The position numbers and the translations under genes were made by a program. A stretch of 64,000 nucleotides of DNA from RYN-230 sp963841695 (GTDB lineage: Bacteria; Actinomycetota; Actinomycetes; Streptosporangiales; Streptosporangiaceae), in assembly GCA_963841695.1 (NCBI GenBank), contig CAWJDQ010000013.1, forward strand, positions 248,001 to 312,000, given 5' to 3'. Shown here piece after piece: positions 53,338 to 60,557 of this stretch; position 1 is the first letter of the stretch, and the number at the start of each line of letters is the position of its first letter. Below the pieces are notes generated by a model. That model was not told the origin of the DNA, did no database searches, and was given only the letters and a program-made list of their open reading frames with translations.

Positions 53338-54672
53338 CTACCGGGCAGCGGCCGGGTCGGAGCTGAGGCTGCTCTCCAGGGGCAGGCCCGCGTCCCGCCA
53401 GGCTACGACGCCACCCGCCAGGCTGGCCGCGTCGTGGCCGGCCCGGGCGAGGAAGGCAGCGAGCCGCCTGGAGTAGTCCCCCACCGGGCAGATGAGCACG
53501 ATCTTGCGCGTGGCGGGGAAGGGTATCCCGTGGCGGAGCATGTCTTCGAGGTAATCGTCGCGGATGTTGACCGAGCCGGGCACGTGCCCGATCCGGTAGG
53601 CCATGCTTCCCCGGGTATCGATGCACAGCACCCCCGCGTCGCCGTTCAGCGCGGTCAGCTCGCCGGGTGACATCTCGGGGGCGGCCGTCACCTCGGCGTC
53701 AGTCAGGTCGCCGGGCGTGGCGCGGCGGGCCAGGCCGAACAGCTCGGGCAGGCGCTGCCGGATGTAGGACAGATAGGGCTCGAGCCGGTCGCAGGCGATG
53801 ATGACGGCCCGGCGCGGCTCCCCCGCGGGCGCAGGACAGCGCCGCAGGTACTGCTGGGCGGCCCAGTACGTGGCGCCGGTGGTCGGCCCGGCCAGCACGC
53901 CATGCTGGCGGGCCAGATCCAGGGCGGCGTCAATGGCGTCGGCGGCCCGGACCGGGATGATCTCGGTGTAGAACGCAGGCTCGAACAGGCCGACGTCCCA
54001 CAGTTCCGCCTCAGAGCGGATGCCCGGGATGAAGTCCTCCTTGGTGGAGACGATGCCGATCGTCTGCAGGCGCGGGTTGGCCGCCTGCAGGAAGGTGGCG
54101 GCGCCGCGAGTGGAGCCGGTGGTGCCGAGGCCGCCGAACAGCACGTCGACCGCCCCGAGGTCGTCGGCAATCTCCTGCCCCGTGGTGTCGTGATGGGTCT
54201 GGACGTTGGCCGGATTGGTGTATTGCGCGGTGTGGTAGAACTCGCCGGGATGCTGGGCCATGAGCGCCTGGATCGCGGAGAAGACGTCGTTCGGCACCGT
54301 GGGGTCGGGGCATTCCGAGAGCCCGGGCATTTCCTCCAGGTCGCCGCCGAGCAGTTCCAGCATGTCCCGCACCTCGGGGACCTTCGCCCGGTTGGTGAGC
54401 ACCCGCAGCCGCAGTCCGTGCCGGGCCGCCAGCACCTGCAGGGCCTTGGCCGTGTTCCCGCTGGAGGCTTCGATGAGGCTCTGCCCGCGGCGGGTGATCT
54501 CGGCGAGATCGTCACGGATCATGCCCCACGCGATCCGGTCTTTCACCGACCCGAAGGGATTGAAGAATTCCAGCTTCGCGTAGATCTCGGTGCCCTCGAT
54601 ACCGTGCCGGCCGGGGTCGAGCCGCAGCAGCGGCGTGTTCCCGATCAGCTCGGTGATGTCGCGGTAGAGCAT
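53338..54672 (-). CDS. Cysteine-synthase-like PLP enzyme fused to a rhodanese domain
   Basis: 444 residues from ATG 54672 (GAGGAGG upstream, inside the end of the preceding gene; 28-bp overlap). Residues ~1-310 are a fold-type II PLP enzyme of the cysteine synthase/SbnA group: ITELIGNTPLLRLD, PLP lysine in NPFGSVKDRIAW, phosphate/carboxylate loop EASSGNTAKAL, FGGLGTTGSTRGAA (glycine loop) and GPTTGATYWAA. Residues ~325-435 are a rhodanese domain (VLCIDTRGSMAYRIGHVPGSVNI) with active-site loop ICPVGDYSRR containing Cys. The fusion suggests that sulfur carried as persulfide is put into an O-activated amino acid, or that a diamino acid is made. Last gene of the operon. Confidence 0.85.
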   Translation of the reverse strand: MLYRDITELIGNTPLLRLDPGRHGIEGTEIYAKLEFFNPFGSVKDRIAWGMIRDDLAEITRRGQSLIEASSGNTAKALQVLAARHGLRLRVLTNRAKVPEVRDMLELLGGDLEEMPGLSECPDPTVPNDVFSAIQALMAQHPGEFYHTAQYTNPANVQTHHDTTGQEIADDLGAVDVLFGGLGTTGSTRGAATFLQAANPRLQTIGIVSTKEDFIPGIRSEAELWDVGLFEPAFYTEIIPVRAADAIDAALDLARQHGVLAGPTTGATYWAAQQYLRRCPAPAGEPRRAVIIACDRLEPYLSYIRQRLPELFGLARRATPGDLTDAEVTAAPEMSPGELTALNGDAGVLCIDTRGSMAYRIGHVPGSVNIRDDYLEDMLRHGIPFPATRKIVLICPVGDYSRRLAAFLARAGHDAASLAGGVVAWRDAGLPLESSLSSDPAAAR

Positions 54673-56114
54673 GATGCTGCCTCCTCGCCCGCGTCGCCGG
54701 TATCGGCGTGCGCGCTGAAACCGGCCCCTGTGCCGCGCACCACGGCTTTGCCCGGCTGGCGCTGCATGAGCGCTCCGGATGCGGACAGATCCATCTGGTA
54801 GCCGGCCGTGTTGACGAACGCCACGATGTCCCCGGGCCCGGGGACCCGGTCGAGGAACGTGAGGTGGTTGAAGATCATGTCGCGTTCGAGGCAGAGGTTG
54901 CCCGCGAAGAAGACGCCGGTCTGCTGGGCGTCGCAGGCGGGTGGTGCGGACCGGTAGATGACCACCGGGTCGAGCATCACCTCCTGGTCGGCGGGGCAGA
55001 TCTTGTCGCGGCTGATGTCCAAGTTAACGAGCAGGCTCCCGCCGGGCGCCTGCTTGACGAACTCGACGGTGGCCAGGGTGAGGCCGGCGTGGTCCACCAG
55101 CGACTTACCCGGTTCCAGCCACAGCTCGATCATGTTCTCCCGCAGCACGCGGGCGACCGTCCGGCCACCCTGGCCGGCCAGCGGGCTGTCGAGGAATTCG
55201 CGGAGGAACGCGGAGCCCGGGGTGGCGTTGGCGTACTTGTGGAACACGGGCACGCCGCGTATCTCGCCATCCTCGTAGCGGTATCCCAGCGTGTTGCCGT
55301 CCCAGGTCAGCGACGGCCCGCGGCCTGCCAGCCCGAGCTTGACCGCCTGGGCGTACGTCTCGAACGCGGCCGGGTCATCGGTGAAGGCCTGCCGGAAACC
55401 GCCGCCGATGTCCAGTACCCGCGGCGCCAGCCCGGCCGTCCAGCACCACTCGAACAACTCCAGGCAATCCTCGACCGCCTGCACCTTCTCCCGGATCTCG
55501 CTGCTGTCCAGGTGAAACGACAGCCCGCGGAAGTCCACCACGTCCGGGGCCTCGCGCAGCAGGCTCGTCGCCGCGGCAAAGCCGTCCACCGGTATCCCGA
55601 ACCGGCTCACCCGGCCCGGCGCCCGTCCCCGGGCGCCACCGAACCCGCACACCCGGACCAGGACCGGCACGCGCTCACCGGCCCGTCCCCGGGCCAGCCG
55701 GATGATCTCCGTCAGCTCCCACAGGTTGTCGGCATTGATGGACACCCCGGATCCGGCCAGGGCCCCGAGGAAGCCCCGGCCCTTGGGGCCGGTCGCTTCC
55801 ACACGCCCCGGCGGGAACCCGGCGCGGAGCGCACTGGCGAGTTCACCGGGTGACGCCACGTCGATGCTGATGCCCTCATCGACGGCCGCGGCCGTGAACG
55901 CGCGGGCCTGGTTGGCCTTGTGCGCGTAGCAGATCCGGTGCGCGAGTCCCGAGGCCTGCAGCACCTGCCGGAAAGACGCCACGTTCTCGGCGAAGACCTC
56001 GGGGAAGACGACGTTCAGCGGCGAACCGTGCCGGGTGAGCAGCCCGGCCACCAGGTCCGCCCGGGCCAGGAACGACCTGACCAGCGGGTGGTTGCGGGGC
56101 GGAAGCCCGATCAC
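54645..56114 (-). CDS. Fold-type III PLP decarboxylase (DAP/ornithine decarboxylase-like, Y4yA-like)
   Basis: 489 residues from GTG 56114, which overlaps the stop of the preceding gene (GTGA). Alanine-racemase-type barrel with PLP lysine in ICYAHKANQARAF (~65), VDEGISIDVASPGELASAL, ATGPKGRGFLGAL, phosphate-binding DIGGGFRQAF, and a beta-domain with LEPGKSLVDHAGLTLATVEFVKQ. Near the end GYQMDLSASGALMQRQPGKAV is the wording of the 'Y4yA' subgroup rather than true LysA. SbnH of staphyloferrin B biosynthesis belongs to the same fold and works with an SbnA-type partner, as would be possible here. Expected reaction: decarboxylation of an amino-acid-derived intermediate to an amine. Confidence 0.83.
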   Translation of the reverse strand: MIGLPPRNHPLVRSFLARADLVAGLLTRHGSPLNVVFPEVFAENVASFRQVLQASGLAHRICYAHKANQARAFTAAAVDEGISIDVASPGELASALRAGFPPGRVEATGPKGRGFLGALAGSGVSINADNLWELTEIIRLARGRAGERVPVLVRVCGFGGARGRAPGRVSRFGIPVDGFAAATSLLREAPDVVDFRGLSFHLDSSEIREKVQAVEDCLELFEWCWTAGLAPRVLDIGGGFRQAFTDDPAAFETYAQAVKLGLAGRGPSLTWDGNTLGYRYEDGEIRGVPVFHKYANATPGSAFLREFLDSPLAGQGGRTVARVLRENMIELWLEPGKSLVDHAGLTLATVEFVKQAPGGSLLVNLDISRDKICPADQEVMLDPVVIYRSAPPACDAQQTGVFFAGNLCLERDMIFNHLTFLDRVPGPGDIVAFVNTAGYQMDLSASGALMQRQPGKAVVRGTGAGFSAHADTGDAGEEAASCSTATSPS

Positions 56115-57373
56115 GAGTTCGCCGGCGGGACGACCGTGTAGCCCGCGTCCCGGATGGCATCGAAGGCCAGCTCCCGCGCTGAGACCGTCGGGAAGCCGGC
56201 GATGATGCGCTTCGTGACCAGGTCGATCTCGGCCACGGGACTGCCCATCGACTCCAGCAGCCCGCTGATAGTGGCGCGGCAATGCTTGCAGTTCATGTCG
56301 GGGACATGGAAGGTCCGTTCCCGGGGGTCAGTGATCTCCTCATCACCGGCGCCAGGGATCTGGCTGATCTCGACCAGGTCCAGCAGCGCCGCGAACGTCT
56401 CGACGTACGCGGCGACCACTCCCGGCTGCACGCTGAACCGCTGCCCGTCGATGGTGTGTGTCATCTGGCCGAGACATCTCGGCTGCTCGCCCTGGCCCAG
56501 CAGCGCGTACTGCTTGGCGATCACGTCCAGCTCATGGTGGTACTTCTGCACCGCCTGCCAGGTGCTCAGCCCTTCCTCGCTGGTCGCCCGGGTCATGACG
56601 GCATGGGCCTGCGCGATGGTGGCGTCCTTCATCGCCCGGAGCATCGCGGACACCTCCGCCGGGTAACGCAGCGTCCCGCCGGGCCCGGCCACGAAGGACA
56701 CCGGGATCATCCCGCGGCGGAAGGTCGAAGCCTGCAGTTCCCAGTACCAGGTGCTCGCCACCACGGCGAAGATCCCGCTGTCCCGCAGGCCGCGGGCGAA
56801 CTCCGCCGGGCTGGGGTAGGGCGTCTGGCCGGCGAGGTAGGCGTGCTGGATGAGCGTACGAGCCGTGGCCTCGATGCCGATCCGGAAGATCTCGCCCGGT
56901 TCCTGATCGGTGGTCGTGGCCGCCAGGACCCGGCGGGCGTCATCCCCGAGCCGGGCGGCCCGGGCGGCCACGGCATCGTCGGCGGCCAGCGCGCGCCAGA
57001 GCGCGAGCGTGGCCTCCCTGGCCACGATCGGCACTACCGGACCCAGCCGGCTCGGGCCCGCATGGGCAACGTTCGGGATCCCGTCGCTGTCATTCCAGGT
57101 CACCCGCTGGGTCGCGCTGGTAACTAGATCCGCGGGGCAAGGCCGCATGAACGAGGCGAGATACCGCCGCTGCGCGGGGGTGAGGTGGCTGCCCGGTGCC
57201 GCGACGAGGGGCGTGAGACGGTACCCGATGCGCCTCGCCCCGCCCAGGAACACCTCGTCGACAGCCCCGCCATCGGCCGCGAACAGCCCGGGGAACGCCA
57301 GCTCCGCCAAGATGGCCGAGGCGGCGGCCCGGTCGTACCCTTCGACCGGGGACTCCAGCGGATCCTCCCGCAT
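56111..57373 (-). CDS. Unrecognised ~340-residue protein with a C-terminal HMA copper-binding domain
   Basis: 420 residues from ATG 57373, 2 bp after the desulfurase gene. Residues ~1-340 are largely helical, soluble and match no family I know; notable segments are FMRPCPADLVTSATQRVTWNDSDGIPNVAHAG (as several short blocks, Cys near 95), STWYWELQASTFRRGMIPVSF, and EEGLSTWQAVQKYHHEL. Residues ~350-417 form an HMA domain with HVPDMNCKHCRATI (Met-x-Cys-x2-Cys) ending FDAIRDAGYTVV. The fusion of a copper chaperone-like domain to a possible enzyme inside a sulfur/PLP operon is the oddest feature of the island. It could load copper onto a product or sense it. Function not assigned. Confidence 0.75.
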   Translation of the reverse strand: MREDPLESPVEGYDRAAASAILAELAFPGLFAADGGAVDEVFLGGARRIGYRLTPLVAAPGSHLTPAQRRYLASFMRPCPADLVTSATQRVTWNDSDGIPNVAHAGPSRLGPVVPIVAREATLALWRALAADDAVAARAARLGDDARRVLAATTTDQEPGEIFRIGIEATARTLIQHAYLAGQTPYPSPAEFARGLRDSGIFAVVASTWYWELQASTFRRGMIPVSFVAGPGGTLRYPAEVSAMLRAMKDATIAQAHAVMTRATSEEGLSTWQAVQKYHHELDVIAKQYALLGQGEQPRCLGQMTHTIDGQRFSVQPGVVAAYVETFAALLDLVEISQIPGAGDEEITDPRERTFHVPDMNCKHCRATISGLLESMGSPVAEIDLVTKRIIAGFPTVSARELAFDAIRDAGYTVVPPANS

Positions 57374-57375
57374 CG

Positions 57376-58623
57376 CTACCTGCCCCCCTGGAGAAGCCTG
57401 GACAGATAACCGGCCAAGCGGTCCAGTTCCTGCGCGGAGTTGTACACGTGCACGCTCACCCGGACTGAGTCCTCGTGGCCACTCCCGGCGGGCAGGCAGT
57501 GCCGGCCGGTACGCACGAAGAAGCCCCGGGAGCTCAGGGCGAATCCGAGGTCATCGGACCGGACCTCATCGACGCGGAACGACACGATCCCGTACCCGGC
57601 CGGGCAGTCTGCCCAGGCGACGCCGGGCAGCAACGTCAGGTGCGGGATACCCCGCAGCCGGTCCACCAGGAACCGGGTCAGGGCCTGGCCATGCGCGGCG
57701 ATCCGGTCGATGCCCAGTTCATCGATGAAGTCCATGGCCGCGCCCAGCGCGGCGATCCCCGGGAGGTTCGGCGTGCCGCCCTCCAGGCCTTCAGGCATGC
57801 GCAGACCCCGCAACCGGCCGTCAATGAGCCGGAGGTCGCTGCTGCCCCCCGGGAGGAACGGCACCACCTCCGGATGGACCCGCCGCCGGAAGTAGGCGAC
57901 CCCCGTCCCGGGGGTACCGAACATCTTGTGCCCGGAGAACACCGCGAAATCGCAGTCCAGGCTGGTCACATCGACCGGCACGTGCCCGGCACTCTGGGTG
58001 CAGTCGAGACACAACCGGACCGAAGGGCTGAGCTGGCCCCGCAGTTCCTCCAGCGTCGTCATCGAGCCGAACACGTTGTGCACATGCGTGGCCGTGATGA
58101 GCCTCGTGCGCGGCGACACCTTCGACAGGATGTCCCCGATGTCCGCTTCACCGGTCGCGGTCACCGAATAGGGCACGAGCCTGATGCGTGTCCCGGACCG
58201 GGCGAGGACCTGGCGCAGGTTCACCCACGGGTACACGTTCGAGGAATGATCCAGCGGACTGAACAGGATCTCGTCCCCGTCGGCCAGGTTGGCCAGACCC
58301 CAGGACAGGGCCACCGCGTTCAGCCCCGCGGTGGCGCCGGGCACGAAAACGATCTCGTCCGGACCCTGCGCGCCGATGAAGCGGCCAGCCTGCTGCCGCA
58401 CATCCTCAACCCGCCGCGCGGCCCGGCTCGACCACGGATAGGCTCCCCGGCCAGGGTTCGCGGTCGCGGCGGCAAGCTCGGCGGTGACCGCGTCGATCAC
58501 CTGCTGCGGCTTCTGCGTGGTGGCGGCGCTGTCCAGGTACACGACACCGGGATCAGCCAGGAGTGCCGGGAACTGATTCCTGGCCAGCGGCACACGCCCG
58601 TGCCCATGAATCAGGTCCGTCAC
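57376..58623 (-). CDS. SufS/Csd-like cysteine desulfurase (class V aminotransferase fold)
   Basis: 415 residues from GTG 58623 with CGGAG upstream. Fold-type I PLP enzyme: VYLDSAATTQKPQQVIDAV, GATAGLNAVALSWG, ATHVHNVFGSM, PLP lysine in FAVFSGHKMFGTPGTGVAYF, and FVRTGRHCLPAGSG with the active-site Cys that in SufS accepts sulfur as persulfide. Reaction: cysteine to alanine plus enzyme-bound sulfane sulfur. No SufBCD/SufU genes are nearby, so the sulfur is more likely used by the rhodanese domain encoded at the other end of the same operon. First gene of the operon. Confidence 0.87.
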   Translation of the reverse strand: MTDLIHGHGRVPLARNQFPALLADPGVVYLDSAATTQKPQQVIDAVTAELAAATANPGRGAYPWSSRAARRVEDVRQQAGRFIGAQGPDEIVFVPGATAGLNAVALSWGLANLADGDEILFSPLDHSSNVYPWVNLRQVLARSGTRIRLVPYSVTATGEADIGDILSKVSPRTRLITATHVHNVFGSMTTLEELRGQLSPSVRLCLDCTQSAGHVPVDVTSLDCDFAVFSGHKMFGTPGTGVAYFRRRVHPEVVPFLPGGSSDLRLIDGRLRGLRMPEGLEGGTPNLPGIAALGAAMDFIDELGIDRIAAHGQALTRFLVDRLRGIPHLTLLPGVAWADCPAGYGIVSFRVDEVRSDDLGFALSSRGFFVRTGRHCLPAGSGHEDSVRVSVHVYNSAQELDRLAGYLSRLLQGGR

Positions 58624-58714
58624 GGACGCTCCGAAGGGTAAATAGAGCTACATCCGCTTTAACAATGACTCACTGCGGGCCGTTCTCCAAGAGGTGAGCC
58701 CGGGTAAGTCCCCG

Positions 58715-58735
58715 GCGGGGCTCGCCGAGCCCCGC
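58715..58735 (-). promoter_or_regulatory. Leader hairpin 90 bp before the desulfurase start
   Basis: GCGGGGCTC (58715-58723) pairs perfectly with GAGCCCCGC (58727-58735) over a 3-nt loop. It lies in the presumed leader between operator array 2 and the first gene. It may be an attenuator, a terminator for readthrough, or simply RNA structure; no riboswitch class was recognised. Confidence 0.4.
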
Positions 58736-58947
58736 AATCTTCTTCGGCTCCTACCGCCAACGGACCAGGTCTGAGCCGACCCGGAAGCACGCCCGGGCAG
58801 CCGCCCGGCGAGCCGAATGCAGTCAACTTAATTGACCCGTACTGGATCGGGCGCGTCGATTGCCCGGGCCATGGCATGTGCTGCGGAGGCAGGCACATGT
58901 TCGCCAGACGGTGAGTGCAGGCCGTCCGCCTGCCCGCCGCCCCGAAC

Positions 58948-59030
58948 ATACCCCCGCGGGGTTTCCGGCATACGGGCCAGGGGTTTGCACCATACTCGCC
59001 GGGGGTTTGTTCAATACCCCTGCCGGGTTT
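58948..59030. promoter_or_regulatory. Operator array 2: four ATAC-type/GGGTTT elements exactly 22 bp apart
   Basis: The 17-bp element ATACNN-N5-GGGTTT occurs at 58948-58964 (ATACCC), 58970-58986 (ATACGG), 58992-59008 (ATACTC) and 59014-59030 (ATACCC), with start-to-start spacing of exactly 22, 22 and 22. Geometry (6-5-6, period 22 = two DNA turns) matches array 1 at 52862-52947, where the right half is GGGTAT. Array 2 is therefore probably bound by the same or a related copper-responsive regulator, stacked on one DNA face. Confidence 0.75.
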
Positions 59031-59376
59031 GCCATTACCGGTCTCGGCGCCGCAGCCGTGCCCGGGCCATCGGCAGGCCATTAGGGTCAGCGCCCTTGCG
59101 CATCCCAGCCACATCCAACGGCCACCATGTTCTGATCCATGTATGGGACTGCGATGACCGTGCCCCTGCACCGGAGACAGCTGGATTAGCCGCCGAGAGC
59201 GGACGCGGACTTCTGCTCCTCGAGACCCTCAGCAGCACGCCACCACACAGGACTCGACCGAATCTAGCCGATGGGCGGGCACGTCGTTCTGCCCGCCCGC
59301 CGGGAAATCCCGTTGCGGGTTGCGGGTGGCCGGCATCGGATATCTGATGGACCGGCTTGCCATCACGGGAGGGAAC

Positions 59377-59958
59377 ATGACGGGCACGTCGCTGCCTGCC
59401 CCGACGCTGCACACTGCCCGCCTCCGGCTGCGTCCGTTCGACGACGCGGACGCGGACGACCTGTTCGCGCTGCACAGCAGCGCCTACGTGCTGCGCTACT
59501 GGGACGCGCCGCCGTGGAGCGAACGCACGCGCGCCGAGCGGTTCATCACGGCGTGCCGGCAGATGGCACAGGAGGGCACCGGGGCGCGGCTGGCCGTGGA
59601 TCGTATCTCCGGCGGGGCGTTCATCGGCTGGTGCAGCCTGACCCGGTGGAATCCGGACTACCGCAGCGCGTCGCTGGGCTACTGCTTCGACGATGCAGCG
59701 TGGGGCCACGGCTACGCGACGGAGGCCGCGCGCGGCTTGCTGCGGTGGGCATTCGGCACGCTGGACCTCAATCGCGTCCAGGCTGAGACCGATACGCGCA
59801 ACGTGGCATCGGCCCGCGTGCTGGAGAAGCTCGGCTTCGTACGTGAAGGGACGTTGCGGGAAGACTGCATCGTGAACGGCGAGGTCTCTGACTCGTGGGT
59901 CTACGGGCTGATCAGGCGGCAGTGGCGGCCGTCGTCCGAGCCGGTTCCCGCCCGCTGA
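59377..59958 (+). CDS. GNAT-family N-acetyltransferase (RimJ/RimL type)
   Basis: 193 residues from ATG 59377 with GGGAGGG upstream. Acetyl-CoA-dependent transferase: TARLRLRPFDDADADDLFALHSS at the start, GGAFIGWCSLTRWN, LGYCFDDAAWGHGYATEAARGLLRWAF (the acetyl-CoA loop, Q/R-x2-G-x-G/A form) and RVQAETDTRNVASARVLEKLGFVREGTLRE at the end. Such enzymes acetylate protein N-termini, antibiotics or small amines. Acceptor unknown. It reads away from operator array 2 but starts ~350 bp from it, so co-regulation is only possible. Confidence 0.88.
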   Translation: MTGTSLPAPTLHTARLRLRPFDDADADDLFALHSSAYVLRYWDAPPWSERTRAERFITACRQMAQEGTGARLAVDRISGGAFIGWCSLTRWNPDYRSASLGYCFDDAAWGHGYATEAARGLLRWAFGTLDLNRVQAETDTRNVASARVLEKLGFVREGTLREDCIVNGEVSDSWVYGLIRRQWRPSSEPVPAR

Positions 59959-60553
59959 GTCCCCGCTCCCGCGCGAGACCTCGCCCGGCGCACCCGCACC
60001 GGCTGGCCGTTGACGGTGTCCTCACAGGAGAACCTGCCCCCGCCATCGGTCCAGCGGCCGTGGACGGGAGGGGCGGGGTGGCCGGGCCTGCTGCTGGACG
60101 CCTGCCAGATCCGCCAGGCCCGGCTCCGGGATCGAGCTGCCGCACAAGTGAAGCCCTCGAATGGCTTGCCGCCGGGCGGGGCCCCGGCCCAGATGCGATC
60201 CGCGTGCCCGAGGCCGCTGGAACGGTGCTGTTCAAGCGCCGATCCTTTTGCCCGCCGGTCCTGTGGCTGTGCTCGCGGTCCCGTGCGGGATGTGGTGGTT
60301 CCTGGCCTTCGCACCTGGCGGGGGTGTTGGAGAGGCTGGGTGCCGTCCGGGGTGAACGTTTACCCGGGCCGCTCAGCCGGGTCGGCGGGGGCGCAGGGCG
60401 CGGGCCCGGGCGGGGCTGGTTATGTTGGGGGCACGGCTGCCGGGGTGGCCGGGTGTACAGGTGTCTGACCAGCACGGGGGGGAAATCGATGACGATATCT
60501 GCTGAGGTACCTGGGCGAGGGGCCGGGCCTGGCCGGGCCTGGCGTACGGCGCC
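59959..60553 (+). other. Gap of ~595 bp with a possible leader peptide
   Basis: No full gene is supported; the open frames here are Pro/Arg/Gly-rich shadows. A 22-codon open frame at 60489-60557 (MTISAEVPGRG...) has a strong G-rich ribosome site and its stop overlaps the start of the next gene. Confidence 0.45.
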
Positions 60554-60557
60554 GTGA
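60489..60557 (+). CDS. Possible 22-residue leader peptide coupled to the next gene
   Basis: ATG 60489 lies about 7 bases after a run of seven Gs. The peptide ends with TGA 60555-60557, overlapping the GTG/ATG start (60554/60557) of the membrane protein. This arrangement would let translation pass from the peptide to the gene. No conserved sequence is known to me. Confidence 0.3.
   Translation: MTISAEVPGRGAGPGRAWRTAP

Larger units (their letters stand above)
58624..59376. promoter_or_regulatory. Control region of the copper-linked biosynthetic operon (~750 bp)
   Basis: No gene is supported; open frames on the minus strand (58659-59171, 58823-59035) are Pro/Gly/Arg-rich and follow the 22-bp repeats, whose length is not a multiple of 3. 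It contains operator array 2 (58948-59030) and a hairpin (58715-58735). The operon start at 58623 would therefore have a leader of up to ~300 nt if its promoter lies at the array. Confidence 0.55.

Noticed and set aside
54645..56114. Diaminopimelate decarboxylase (lysA) of lysine biosynthesis
   Set aside because: The C-terminal wording (GYQMDLSASGALMQRQPG) and the operon partners do not match LysA; a specialised fold-type III decarboxylase is more likely.
57376..58623. SufS of the housekeeping Fe-S cluster operon
   Set aside because: No sufB, sufC, sufD or sufU next to it; partners are the HMA fusion, a decarboxylase and a rhodanese fusion.
58948..59030. CRISPR array
   Set aside because: The repeat is 22 bp with no gap; there are no unique spacers of 30-40 bp and no cas genes.
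58948..59030. Plasmid- or phage-type iterons of a replication origin
   Set aside because: No Rep protein, DnaA boxes or AT-rich unwinding region nearby; the same element upstream of copZ favours a metal-responsive operator.
58659..59171. Minus-strand open frame of 170 codons upstream of the desulfurase gene
   Set aside because: Composition follows the 22-bp operator repeats and Gly/Pro/Arg shadows; no family pattern and no ribosome site.
59895..60557. Plus-strand open frame of 220 codons
   Set aside because: Starts inside the acetyltransferase gene and is Pro/Arg/Gly-rich throughout; only its last 22 codons have a plausible start.
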